64,000 nt of DNA, taken from positions 44,618-108,617 of the forward strand of contig JANMHB010000185.1 in assembly GCA_031374935.1 (NCBI GenBank). The letters are read 5' to 3'. Positions 8,388 through 16,877 of the stretch are shown piece by piece (positions within the stretch are counted from its first letter, which is position 1; each line of letters starts with the position of its first letter). Both the position numbers and the translations under genes were made by a program. Source of the stretch: JACMLX01 sp031374935 (GTDB taxonomy: Bacteria; Gemmatimonadota; Gemmatimonadetes; Gemmatimonadales; Gemmatimonadaceae). The notes below the pieces were generated by a model. It did not search any database. It was not told the DNA's origin and saw nothing but the letters and a program-made list of their open reading frames with translations.

Positions 8388-10657
8388 GTCGTCGCGGTCG
8401 GGGGGGCGTCAGGGACGTCGTCGTCGGCCATCGGGATGAACACCGAGAAGGCCGTGCCTACCGCCGGTTCACTGTCCACGCTGATCGTCCAGCCATGCTC
8501 ATGCGCGATGCCGGCAACGGCGGCCAGCCCCAGCCCGGTGCCGCCGCTCTGCTGCCGCTTGGTGGACCAGTAGGGGTCGAACATGTGGCGCCGCGCGTCG
8601 ACGGTCATCCCGGTGCCCGTATCGGCGACCGTGACGACGACGTACTGCCCTGGCGGCACCGCGGCTGACTGCGGCGACTGTGCCGGCACATCCACCAGTG
8701 TGGTGGCGAGCGTCAGGGTTCCGCCGGCCGGCATCGCATCGCGGGCATTTGCAATCAGTGTCGTCACCACCTGTTGCAACAGCGACACGTCGCCAGTGAC
8801 GAGGGCAGGGGCTGCCGTGTACTGCACATTCAGCTCGATCTGGTTGCCGAGGGATTCTGCCATGGCCTGCGCCGCTTCGGAAACGAGTGCGTTGGCGTCG
8901 ATCAGTTCAGGCTGCAGCGAGTCGTGCCGCGCAAAGGACTGCAGTTGACGCGCCAGCGCCAGCCCATGCGCCGACAGATCGCGGATGCGTTCGATCGCGA
9001 CCAGGTGCATGTCTGGATCGTCCGTGCTGTCGATGGCCAGCTGCGAAAAACCTGCCAGCCCATGCAGGACGTGGGAGAAATCGTCCGATACATGGCCGGC
9101 GAACGCCACCAGCGCGCTCTCCGATGCTTCCGACATCGGCGGCGATATCGCCGCGGCGACGGGTGGTGTCACGCTCATCACCGTCACAACACGCATGAGG
9201 TGCCTGGTGTGCGGGACGAAGGTCACGTGCAAGTCGTACTCGCGCGAGACGCCGTCGATCGACGTGATCTTTCCGCGTCCGGATTGTATCAGCCGCGTGG
9301 GATGCTCGATGACCGCCGGCGGTGGCCGCAGGAGGTTCGCCCACGACGCGTCCAGCAGCTCCATGTCGCGCCGCCCCGTGAGCGAGTCGCCGCTGGCGCC
9401 AAAGAGGCGATACGCCGCCGAGTTCGCCAGCGAAATCCGACCGGTCGTGGCCGGATCCGGCGAAGCATCGGCCACCCAGGTTGCGACCGGCGACGTCTCG
9501 AAGATTTCGGCGGCCAGTCGCTGGTCTTCGTGCATCGCCTTGCGCTTTGCCTCGAGGGTTTCGGCGAGGGTGTTCAGCGCGGCACCGAGCGCGCCGACGT
9601 CGCCGCCGTCGTAGGCCACGTCCGTGCGATGTGAGAGCGCGCCAGCGGCGAGACGCTGCGTGTCGGCCACCAGCGTCTGCATCGGCCCGCTGAACGCCCG
9701 CGCCGCCACGATCACACCGAGCGCCGCAATGGCCAGGGACAGCGCCGCCAGCATCAACGCGTCACGCAGCTGCGCGTCGACACGTCCCGTGAGGACTGAT
9801 CGTGGCACACCGACGTAGACGCGCCACGGTAACCGCGTGAGCGCAGCGTAACCGACGGATCGCATGACCCCGTCCTGCCCTTCGAGGTCGAGCACGCCCT
9901 CACGCTCCACGCCGGCGGCAAGCACCGCGGTGTCTCGTGCGTCACGCTCGGTCCAGCGTTCGGGCGAGCGAGGTCGGCCGAGCAGGCCTCCAGACCGGCC
10001 GGTGAGCACGGCGACGCTGCCATCAGGGAGGGAGTCGCTGCCCAGCAAGCTGCGAACGGCGGCATCCGACAGGACGGCCACCACCGCACCGCTGACATCG
10101 GCCGGACAGTCGCATCGCACCCGACTGCGCACCACCGGTCGAACGATGATCATCGCGATCGAGTCCGTCTCGGTGCGCACCGCACCTTCGTCGACGAACG
10201 TCGACGAGGTGTTGCCGCGGGTGTCGGACTGCAGCACGTTGCTCAGCGCGCTCAGGACCAGCGTTCTGCGTCGCGCCTGTGGGATGTTGTCGATCCGGGA
10301 GGTGGCGCCAATCAGCGCGCCGGTCCGACGACCGCTCGTATCGAGCAGCGCGATCGAGAGCGACCGCTCGAGCACGGTGTCGCTCACGCCCCGAACTGCC
10401 AGCGGACGCATAGTGCTTCGCGACTGTCGGACCTGCGCGGCCGCGGCATCGAGCAGCTGATCGACCGTGCGCAGGTGCTCGTCGAGGTTCCGGGCCGTGG
10501 TCCGCGCCCGCGCCAGACTCGTCTCGCGCATCGACGACAGCGTCACGCTTCTGGCCCGGGCGCCAGAGAGGGCGGCGGAGAGCACGAAGGGCGTGACCGC
10601 GGCGGCCACCACCACCAACAGACGACTGCGCAGGCTGGCGAGGAGCAGCACGGTCAC
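8348..10657 (-). CDS. Membrane sensor histidine kinase-like protein with altered H-box
   Basis: About 769 residues. An N-terminal membrane segment is followed by a roughly 270-residue periplasmic sensor region, a second membrane helix, a HAMP-like linker, a PAS-like domain and a C-terminal HATPase_c domain with an N-box (LIANARDAMPAGG), G1 box (VADTGTGM), F box (MFDPYWSTK) and G2 box (GGTGLGLAAV). The dimerisation region aligns with the AHDFNNLL type of histidine kinases, but the phospho-accepting His is Asp (SDDFSHVL, codon 9083-9085 on the minus strand). Autophosphorylation by the usual route is therefore doubtful. No response regulator is adjacent. GTG 10657 places the membrane segment at the N-terminus; GTG 10696 is an alternative. 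The 3' end overlaps the convergent acetyltransferase gene. Confidence 0.85.
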   Translation of the reverse strand: MTVLLLASLRSRLLVVVAAAVTPFVLSAALSGARARSVTLSSMRETSLARARTTARNLDEHLRTVDQLLDAAAAQVRQSRSTMRPLAVRGVSDTVLERSLSIALLDTSGRRTGALIGATSRIDNIPQARRRTLVLSALSNVLQSDTRGNTSSTFVDEGAVRTETDSIAMIIVRPVVRSRVRCDCPADVSGAVVAVLSDAAVRSLLGSDSLPDGSVAVLTGRSGGLLGRPRSPERWTERDARDTAVLAAGVEREGVLDLEGQDGVMRSVGYAALTRLPWRVYVGVPRSVLTGRVDAQLRDALMLAALSLAIAALGVIVAARAFSGPMQTLVADTQRLAAGALSHRTDVAYDGGDVGALGAALNTLAETLEAKRKAMHEDQRLAAEIFETSPVATWVADASPDPATTGRISLANSAAYRLFGASGDSLTGRRDMELLDASWANLLRPPPAVIEHPTRLIQSGRGKITSIDGVSREYDLHVTFVPHTRHLMRVVTVMSVTPPVAAAISPPMSEASESALVAFAGHVSDDFSHVLHGLAGFSQLAIDSTDDPDMHLVAIERIRDLSAHGLALARQLQSFARHDSLQPELIDANALVSEAAQAMAESLGNQIELNVQYTAAPALVTGDVSLLQQVVTTLIANARDAMPAGGTLTLATTLVDVPAQSPQSAAVPPGQYVVVTVADTGTGMTVDARRHMFDPYWSTKRQQSGGTGLGLAAVAGIAHEHGWTISVDSEPAVGTAFSVFIPMADDDVPDAPPTATTQSSLETLPARST

Positions 10658-10780
10658 ATGGCAGAAAGGAACAAGAACCGACCGAAAACCAAACACGACG
10701 CCCAGAGCAAGAAGCGTACTATCCTGCGCGCAGCGTGCCTATGGCCGAGTTCGAATGGCATCGGCTCGGGAAACGTCGAA

Positions 10781-10814
10781 ACGCCTGCTCCGCGCAGCGA
10801 GGCGGAGCAGGCGT
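10781..10814 (-). terminator. Intrinsic terminator after the MoxR-like gene
   Basis: A perfect 13-bp inverted repeat (10781-10793 and 10802-10814) with an 8-base loop lies 49 bp after the MoxR-like stop. Read on the minus strand, the stem is followed by a short T-rich stretch (TTTCGACGTTTCC). The stem is strong; the T-tract is weak. Confidence 0.7.
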
Positions 10815-10862
10815 CTGGATGGACCAGCGGCGACCCAGCGTCGCCGTTGCATCAGGTCGTGG

Positions 10863-12314
10863 TCAGAAGTCGTCGCTTGGCCGACGACGCTTTTCCGGGA
10901 TGGCCCGCCCATACTGACCGGCGTCACTGCGGCTGATCTTTTTCCGGGCCACGAGGGCTTCCAGCACGAGTTCGCAGGCCGCCGCCGTCGTGCCGTGATC
11001 CGACACATCGGCCAGTCGCAGCGCACGCACGATGTTGAGCAAGGTGGGCACGGTCTCGAAGGCCTTCACCATCGTGCTGGCGGCGACGTCGTCCGACACC
11101 TGCAGGGCGCCGCCTTCATCGAACCAGATCACGATCTCGTCGCTCGAGAACTCCTTGCCGACGCTCGACAGGGTGGCGTCGGAGGCACGACGGATCAGCT
11201 CGCGCGCGATCTTCTCGCCACCGACCAGTTCGCCCTCGTACTCGAGCTCGATCTTGCCGGTGATCGCCGGCAACGCGGCATAGACGTCACTCATCCGCGG
11301 AACGGCCACCGATTCCTTCGTCTGCAGCGCCCGGCGTTCGGCGTTGGACACGACGTTCTCGAGCACCGAGATCGGCATGCGTTGCGAGACGCCGCTGCGA
11401 CGGTCGATCCGCTTGTCCTCGCGCGCCTCGAACGCAATCCGTTCCACCACTTCGGCCATGAAACCGGGCACATGCACGCTGACGGAATCCCGCACCGTCC
11501 AGGCTTCCTGCTTCGTGATCGACACACCCAGATCCACCGTCAGCGGGTAGTGGGTCACGATCTCGCTGCCGATGCGGTCCTTGAGCGGCGTGATGATCTT
11601 GCCGCGGGCCGTGTAGTCCTCGGGGTTGGCCGTGAAGCAGAGCATGACATCCAGCGGCAGGCGCACCGGGAAGCCTTTGATCTGCACATCGCCTTCCTGC
11701 ATGATGTTGAACAGTCCGACCTGCACCTTGCCTGACAGGTCGGGCAATTCATTGAGCGCAAAGATGCCGCGGTTCGCCCGCGGCAGCATCCCGAACTGGA
11801 TGGTGAGTTCGTCGCTCAGCATGTGTCCGCCGCGCGCAGCACGGATCGGATCGACGTCGCCAATGATGTCGGCAATGGTCACATCCGGCGTGGCGAGCTT
11901 CTCGATGTACCGTTCATCGCGATGCACCCAGGCGATGGGTGTGTCATCGCCGGCTTCGGTGAGGCGTGTCTTGGCATACTTCGAGATCGGCGCAAACGGG
12001 CTGTCGTTGATCTCGCTCCCGGCCACGATCGGCATTTCATCATCCAGTAACGCCGTCAGCGCGCGCAGAATGCGGCTCTTTGCCTGTCCGCGCAGGCCGA
12101 GCAGGATGAAATTGTGCCGACTGAGCAGAGCATTCACCAGCTGCGGCAGGACCGTGTCCTCGTAGCCGATCACGCCGGGCAGCAGCGTATCGCCGGCTCG
12201 TACCCGCTCGAGGAGATTGTTGCGAATCTCGTCCTTGACCGATCGCGTGGCGCGGGCGGACTCACCCCAGGAGGAGCGCTTGAGCGCGCCGAGGGTGCTG
12301 GGCAGTTGGGACAC
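10863..12314 (-). CDS. MoxR-like AAA+ ATPase with altered Walker motifs
   Basis: A 483-residue AAA+ protein of the MoxR/magnesium-chelatase-ChlI type. The P-loop reads GLRGQAKS at 73-80, with Ala at the position of the final P-loop Gly but Lys and Ser kept. The Walker B-like strand is GIFALNELPDL near 183-193, with Asn-Glu where Asp-Glu is usual. Sensor-type FTANPEDY and an Arg-rich GKIITPLKDRIGSEI segment follow. Such ATPases act with VWA proteins; the window has one at 5247. The GTG start at 12314 is preceded by GGAG six bases upstream. A hairpin terminator follows. The altered motifs appear to be a feature of a defined subgroup rather than random decay, since the rest of the fold is well kept. 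Confidence 0.85.
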   Translation of the reverse strand: MSQLPSTLGALKRSSWGESARATRSVKDEIRNNLLERVRAGDTLLPGVIGYEDTVLPQLVNALLSRHNFILLGLRGQAKSRILRALTALLDDEMPIVAGSEINDSPFAPISKYAKTRLTEAGDDTPIAWVHRDERYIEKLATPDVTIADIIGDVDPIRAARGGHMLSDELTIQFGMLPRANRGIFALNELPDLSGKVQVGLFNIMQEGDVQIKGFPVRLPLDVMLCFTANPEDYTARGKIITPLKDRIGSEIVTHYPLTVDLGVSITKQEAWTVRDSVSVHVPGFMAEVVERIAFEAREDKRIDRRSGVSQRMPISVLENVVSNAERRALQTKESVAVPRMSDVYAALPAITGKIELEYEGELVGGEKIARELIRRASDATLSSVGKEFSSDEIVIWFDEGGALQVSDDVAASTMVKAFETVPTLLNIVRALRLADVSDHGTTAAACELVLEALVARKKISRSDAGQYGRAIPEKRRRPSDDF

Positions 12315-12686
12315 GAAGAACTCCGAGAACGGGAATGAACTGCGACTGTTGCGCTAACGCCGGACAGCGCCCTGAACGTTTCCACCGCTCGGCTCAAATA
12401 CAAGAATAGTCGCGGCGGCAACCGGCCTACGCCCGTCAGCGCCCCGAACGCACCATCGGCCCCTCGAATGCAGCGCCGATACCGCGACCTCACGAGCACT
12501 CTCTCGAATCGCACCACGATTCGCGTCCGCTGGTTCGGAAGTTTGCGGCACCAATGCGTTGCGGCTTTGCGGCGCGCGCAACGCGCTTGCGTCGAAGCCG
12601 TTGCCGTTCGCTCTTGCCGCATCGCCAGCCATCCGCATCACGCAGATCGGCGCACGCAGATCGGCGCACGGCGGCGTCGCGCTGCG
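12315..12686. other. Intergenic region, 372 bp
   Basis: This gap separates the molybdopterin oxidoreductase end from the MoxR-like start, both on the minus strand, and must hold the promoter of the latter. An AT-richer patch near 12396-12410 includes a minus-strand TATTCT at 12403-12408, but no convincing -35 partner is at the expected distance. A 14-bp perfect tandem duplication (12639-12652 and 12653-12666) lies next to the upstream stop. Short open frames here have no recognisable product. Confidence 0.6.
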
Positions 12687-14780
12687 CTAGCCGACCGCGC
12701 TGACCTCGACAAGGTTGTCGTAGAACACCGGACCCTCGCCCAGGTCCGTCAAGCGCTGCGACGTGGTGTCGTTGGCATTGCGCCCGTCGTCGGCCAGCTT
12801 CGTCCACCAGATCGAGGGTGCCCAGACGACACCCGGTCGGATACCGTCCGAAAGCTTCAAGCGGGCGTGGAAGGCCCCGCGATCGTTCGCGATTTCGACC
12901 ACCTGGCTGTCACGCAGCGCCCGCGGACCCGCGTCGTCGGGGTGCATGATGCACTCCGGCTCGCGCGCCGATCGCCGCAGCGATCCGATGTTCACGAAGG
13001 TCGTGTTCAGGAACTGGTGGGCGGGACTGGAAATCAGCTGCAACGGGAAGCGCGCCGCGAGCGCTGGTGAGGTCTCGAGTGACTCGTACGGCGCGGTGTA
13101 GGTGGGTACCGGATCGATGCCCATTGCCTCCAGGCGCGGCGAGACGAACTCACACTTCCCACTCGGCGTCGGGAAGCCTCCCTCGGCAAAGGGCAGGAAC
13201 GGGCGCGGCACGTTGAGTCGCACCCAGCCGCGCTCCTGTAATTGCTCGAAGCTGACGCCTTCCATCCTTGCATGATTTGAAGCCAGGACCTGCCTGATCA
13301 GCGCGATGTCATCATCGCGTAGCGACGGGTCGTCCAGCTGCATCGCGGCCGCGAGGCGGCGGAAAATCTCGGTGTTCGGCAGCGCCTCGCCGTGTGGTGC
13401 GATGGCTGGCCGATTGAGCGTGGCATACAGGTGCCCGTACGCCGTATGGACATCCCAATGTTCGAGTTGCGTGGTCGCCGGCAGCACGAAGTCGGCCCAG
13501 TCGGCGCTGTCGGTCTGAAAGTGTTCCAGCACGACGGTGAACAGGTCTTCGCGCGCCAGGCCGCGCTTCACCGCCGAACGGTCTGGCGCGATCGCTGCCG
13601 GGTTGCTGTTGTAGACGATCAATGCCTGGACTGGTGGTCCGCCGACGCCCGCATCCGGCAGCGTGAGCGCCGCGCCCAGCAGCGCCATGTTGATGGTCCG
13701 TGCGGGAGGGCCCAGATCAGGGCGCTGCAATGCGTCCTTGTTGAACGCGAACGTTCCGCTGCTCGACAGGTTCACGCCACCGCCGGGCCGCCGCCAGTGG
13801 CCCACCAGCGCCGGCAGGCAGGCAATGGTACGAACTGCCATGCCCCCACCGGCGTGCCGTTGCAGACCGTAGTTCACGCGCAGAAACGCCGCCTTCGCGG
13901 CACCGTACGCCGCCGCCAGCGCGGCGATGCGGCCGGCGTCGATGCCGGTCACTTCCGCCGCGCGCTCCGCCGGCCATTCGGCGGCACGTGCACGCAGCGC
14001 ATCCACGCCGACGGTGTATCGAGCGATGTAGTCATGGTCGACCCAGTCGTGCCGAAACAGCTCGTGCATGATGCCGAGTGCGAGTGCCGCGTCGGTGCCG
14101 GGCTTCAGCGCGATCCAGTCGTCACACTGTTCAGCGGTGCGCGTGCGAATCGGGTCGATGCAGATCACGCGCGCGCCCTGCTTCCGTGCATCGAGGATGA
14201 ACGGCCAGAGATGCGGGTTGGCGGTGAGCGTGTTGGTGCCCCAGAGCAGAATCAGGTCGCTCTGGGGCACCCCCTCGATGTCGGCGCCGATGCTGCCACC
14301 AACGGTCATCATCATTCCGACGCGACCCGCTTCCGCGCAGATCGTGCGGTTGAGGCGGCTGGCGCCCAGCACGTGAAAGAACCGACGGTCCATCGAGCTG
14401 CCCTGCAGCTGACCCATCGTCCCGGCGTATGAGTACGGCAGGATCGCCTGCGGGCCGTGCGGCCCGGTGCGGATCGAGTCCAGACGGTCTGCGATCGTCG
14501 TCAGCGCCTCGTCCCACGAGCAGGGCTCGAACCGGCCGGTCCCCTTCGGCCCAACGCGGCGCAGCGGCGTGGTCAGCCGATCAGGGTGATACGTGCGCTC
14601 GAGGTATCGATTGACCTTCGCGCACAGGAAACCACTGGTGACGGGGTGCGACGGATCGCCCTGGATTCGCGTCGCGCGCCCCGCTCCGTCGACGGTCACC
14701 AGCGTTGCGCAGGTATCGGGGCAGTCGTGAGGGCAGGCGCCTCGGACCACCAGTCCGGCAACTTCGGCTGTATTCGGCAC
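12687..14780 (-). CDS. Molybdopterin oxidoreductase (DMSO reductase superfamily)
   Basis: About 697 residues. An N-terminal 4Fe-4S site C-x3-C-x3-C-x28-C (CPHDCPDTC, then GFLCAK) is followed by the large molybdopterin domain and the C-terminal molydop_binding domain. TICAEAG carries a Cys that could be the Mo ligand. No Tat signal is visible, so the enzyme is probably cytoplasmic. The family includes formate dehydrogenase, thiosulfate reductase and related catalytic subunits; the substrate cannot be assigned. No electron-transfer or membrane subunit and no Mo-cofactor gene is adjacent. GTG 14780 precedes the Fe-S motif by 15 residues; the frame is open to ATG 14861, but that extension lies over the divergent lipoprotein promoter, so the shorter start is preferred. 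Confidence 0.85.
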   Translation of the reverse strand: MPNTAEVAGLVVRGACPHDCPDTCATLVTVDGAGRATRIQGDPSHPVTSGFLCAKVNRYLERTYHPDRLTTPLRRVGPKGTGRFEPCSWDEALTTIADRLDSIRTGPHGPQAILPYSYAGTMGQLQGSSMDRRFFHVLGASRLNRTICAEAGRVGMMMTVGGSIGADIEGVPQSDLILLWGTNTLTANPHLWPFILDARKQGARVICIDPIRTRTAEQCDDWIALKPGTDAALALGIMHELFRHDWVDHDYIARYTVGVDALRARAAEWPAERAAEVTGIDAGRIAALAAAYGAAKAAFLRVNYGLQRHAGGGMAVRTIACLPALVGHWRRPGGGVNLSSSGTFAFNKDALQRPDLGPPARTINMALLGAALTLPDAGVGGPPVQALIVYNSNPAAIAPDRSAVKRGLAREDLFTVVLEHFQTDSADWADFVLPATTQLEHWDVHTAYGHLYATLNRPAIAPHGEALPNTEIFRRLAAAMQLDDPSLRDDDIALIRQVLASNHARMEGVSFEQLQERGWVRLNVPRPFLPFAEGGFPTPSGKCEFVSPRLEAMGIDPVPTYTAPYESLETSPALAARFPLQLISSPAHQFLNTTFVNIGSLRRSAREPECIMHPDDAGPRALRDSQVVEIANDRGAFHARLKLSDGIRPGVVWAPSIWWTKLADDGRNANDTTSQRLTDLGEGPVFYDNLVEVSAVG

Positions 14781-14829
14781 AATCCGGCAAGACTTTGAGG
14801 GGAAGTTGAGGAAAATGACCACTTTCCTC

Positions 14830-14857
14830 TTGACATCGTAACTCGACGGCATATTCT
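14830..14857 (+). promoter_or_regulatory. Sigma-70-type promoter of the small lipoprotein gene
   Basis: A consensus -35 TTGACA at 14830-14835 and a -10 TATTCT at 14852-14857 are separated by 16 bases. They lie 80 bp upstream of the lipoprotein ATG, leaving a leader of about 70 nt. A purine-rich AGGAGAT ribosome site precedes the ATG at 14937. Confidence 0.75.
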
Positions 14858-14936
14858 TCACGTCGCTTCCAGCCGGCGGGCCCGCCGACCGGAAGCTTCA
14901 GTTTGTCACCACCTTGGATATCCAGGAGATTTCCCA

Positions 14937-15143
14937 ATGAAGCGTATCGCCACGTTCGCCGCCATGCTCGTCCTCGCCGCCTGCGGCGCCAAGACGGAAG
15001 AAGCCCCGAAGATGGATTCGGCCGCCGCCGCACCTGCAGCTGCTCCGGCTCCTGAGATGGCCGCCCCGGCCGCGATGGACAGCACGAAGAAGGACAGCAC
15101 GGCGATGGCAGCCCCGGCCGCCGACACCGCCAAGAAGATGTAA
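14937..15143 (+). CDS. Small Ala/Pro-rich lipoprotein
   Basis: A 68-residue secreted protein: MKRIATFAAMLVLAAC is a lipoprotein signal with lipobox LAAC and acylated Cys16. The mature part is low-complexity, rich in Ala, Pro, Met and Lys, with repeated DSTKKDST and PAAAPAPEM-like segments and no recognisable fold. It has its own promoter (14830-14857), a good ribosome site and an intrinsic terminator, so it is a monocistronic unit between two oppositely oriented operons. The arrangement suggests strong expression. A role as an abundant envelope lipoprotein is inference; function is unknown. Confidence 0.85.
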   Translation: MKRIATFAAMLVLAACGAKTEEAPKMDSAAAAPAAAPAPEMAAPAAMDSTKKDSTAMAAPAADTAKKM

Positions 15144-15168
15144 TTTCGCCCTCACCGGCGAGGTCTGC

Positions 15169-15198
15169 GGGGCTGCTCTCACGAGCAGCCCCGTTTTG
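15169..15198 (+). terminator. Intrinsic terminator of the small lipoprotein gene
   Basis: A perfect 10-bp GC-rich stem (15169-15178 with 15183-15192), a TCAC loop and a following GTTTTGTTTT run form a textbook Rho-independent terminator 25 bp after the stop. It also lies in the convergent gap with ygfZ. Confidence 0.93.
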
Positions 15199-15200
15199 TT

Positions 15201-16229
15201 TTATCCCTCGTCGGCCGCACCCACGACCGAGACGGCGTGCACCGCACCAGCGTCGCTCACCCAGACGAGCTCGCCGCCATCGGGCACCTCGCGACGCAGC
15301 ATTGCGATGCCGACCAACCGGCCGTCGTCAGTGCGCGCCGTGCTCCGGATATCTCCAACCGGTGCCGACTCGGCATTCAGAAGCGGCGCAGCGCGTGGCG
15401 GCGACGTTCCGGCCGACAGCTGCACTCGCCGCAGCGTCCGGTTCACATGCCCGCGGAAATGCACCCGGGCCACCGTTTCCTGGCCGGTGTAGCAGCCCTT
15501 CTTGTACGAGATGGCCAGCAGGGCGTCCATGTTCGCCTCCTGCGCCAGCGTCGATTCATCCATGTCGACGCCCCACTCGGGGCGGCCCGCGATGACACGG
15601 AGCCGATCCCATTCCTCCAGCTCGCCCTTGGCCGCGCCGGCCCTTTCGAGCACCTCGCGCAACGACGCGAAATCGGCGGCGTCGCAGTGCAGGTCGAACA
15701 CCTCGGTGTCACCGAGGTCAGGCACGCGGACCAGTCGCGCCATCACACCACCGAGAGTCAGCGGGCGATGTGTGAACGCCGGCCCGGCGATCACCTCCGC
15801 CAGCGGATCGGCCGCTGCTCCCGCCGCCGTCAACAACGACGGCACACCAGGGCCGACGACTGAGAGACAGGCCGTCGATGCGGTGACATCGACGTACTTC
15901 GCGAGGCGCGGGTTGACGTACTTGCGAATCATGGCCGCAAAGCCCGGCCCGGCGACCGGGTTGGCGTCGACCAGCAGCGACTGCACCGTGCCGTCGTCGC
16001 CCGCGATGGCCAGAATCCTGACATCGGCGATCACCCGACCCTTCGTGGTCAGTGCGCAGGCGTACTGTCCGTCACCACCGCGGAGACTCAGCACATCATT
16101 CGTCACCAGGCCGGTGAGCGACTCGGCGGCCTTGGGCCCGCTGAATGCCATGCGCAGCCGGTTCGAGCGGTCAAAACAACGCGTGGTCACAGGAGTGACG
16201 TCGGACGAGGATGCGGCTGGAACGGACAT
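15201..16229 (-). CDS. ygfZ: tRNA-modifying protein YgfZ, folate-binding
   Basis: A 342-residue GcvT-fold protein with the signature KKGCYTGQE followed by TVARVHFRG in the C-terminal half. YgfZ/IBA57 proteins bind folate and support assembly or repair of 4Fe-4S enzymes, including MiaB and certain radical-SAM proteins. It is the last gene of a six-gene minus-strand operon, starting 6 bp after the degenerate HAD gene. Its presence beside the Fe-S protein GlcF fits a cluster-maintenance role, although that link is inference. Full length; start ATG 16229. Confidence 0.9.
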   Translation of the reverse strand: MSVPAASSSDVTPVTTRCFDRSNRLRMAFSGPKAAESLTGLVTNDVLSLRGGDGQYACALTTKGRVIADVRILAIAGDDGTVQSLLVDANPVAGPGFAAMIRKYVNPRLAKYVDVTASTACLSVVGPGVPSLLTAAGAAADPLAEVIAGPAFTHRPLTLGGVMARLVRVPDLGDTEVFDLHCDAADFASLREVLERAGAAKGELEEWDRLRVIAGRPEWGVDMDESTLAQEANMDALLAISYKKGCYTGQETVARVHFRGHVNRTLRRVQLSAGTSPPRAAPLLNAESAPVGDIRSTARTDDGRLVGIAMLRREVPDGGELVWVSDAGAVHAVSVVGAADEG

Positions 16230-16235
16230 GACTGA

Positions 16236-16877
16236 TCAGGCGGGTCGGAAGAGGGTCGCAACGAACGATGCGTCGAGCTGGGCCAGCGAAACAAGGTGCG
16301 CGTCACCGCCGGTGCCCGCGTCGCCGCCGACCTGCACGGTGAGCAGTCCCGCCCGCGCAGCACCGGCGAGCAGTGGTCCCGGGACAAAAGCTACTCCGCG
16401 CTGGGCGTGCAGCCTGCGTTGTGCGTCAGCCCACGCGGCGTATTGCTCACCTTCGGCCGTCTCGGCAATCGAGCGGATCGTCGTCACGCACGCGTCGAGG
16501 CCGGCCAGCTCGAGCAGCTGCCGGGCCTCGTCGTATGTGGCAGCGGTCACGACGGCCAGTGGATACTCCGCGGCGATCGACAGCAGCGCGTCCCGCGCGC
16601 GTGGATCGAACGAAGGTGCACCATGCGCAATCGCGGCGGTCACGGCATCTCTCGCGCGGCGCACGACCAGCTCGCGCCCCACCGCATCGAGTCGCACCGC
16701 GGCGGCGCTCCGCTCGAGGGCGAGAGCAGCGGGGCGTCCGGCATGGGCGTGTGCGACGTCAGCATACGTCGCGGTCACGCCCTCGGCCGCCAGTGCCTGC
16801 TGTAGAGCTCGTGCACGCAGACCGAGTGTGTCGAAGAGCAGTGCCTCGATCTCGACGATCAGTGCCGTGCGCGTCAC
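16236..16877 (-). CDS. Degenerate HAD-superfamily protein (likely inactive)
   Basis: A 213-residue protein with the layout of a beta-phosphoglucomutase-like HAD: the N-terminus ALIVEIEALLFDT aligns with the usual VFDMDGVLFDS. The nucleophile and acid/base Asp of DxD are replaced by Glu-x-Glu (residues 9 and 11), and the motif IV acidic pair is replaced by VPGPLLAG. Motif II (AVVTAAT) is retained. It should not act as a normal phosphatase. The closest expected active relative is phosphoglycolate phosphatase, which would fit a glycolate operon. GTG 16877 overlaps the glcF stop (GTGA). The intact frame and operon position argue against a pseudogene; a regulatory or binding role is possible. Confidence 0.8.
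   Translation of the reverse strand: MTRTALIVEIEALLFDTLGLRARALQQALAAEGVTATYADVAHAHAGRPAALALERSAAAVRLDAVGRELVVRRARDAVTAAIAHGAPSFDPRARDALLSIAAEYPLAVVTAATYDEARQLLELAGLDACVTTIRSIAETAEGEQYAAWADAQRRLHAQRGVAFVPGPLLAGAARAGLLTVQVGGDAGTGGDAHLVSLAQLDASFVATLFRPA

Noticed and set aside
12354..12641. Small minus-strand ORF between the molybdopterin and MoxR-like genes
   Set aside because: No family similarity, no clear ribosome site, and it fills what must be the promoter region.
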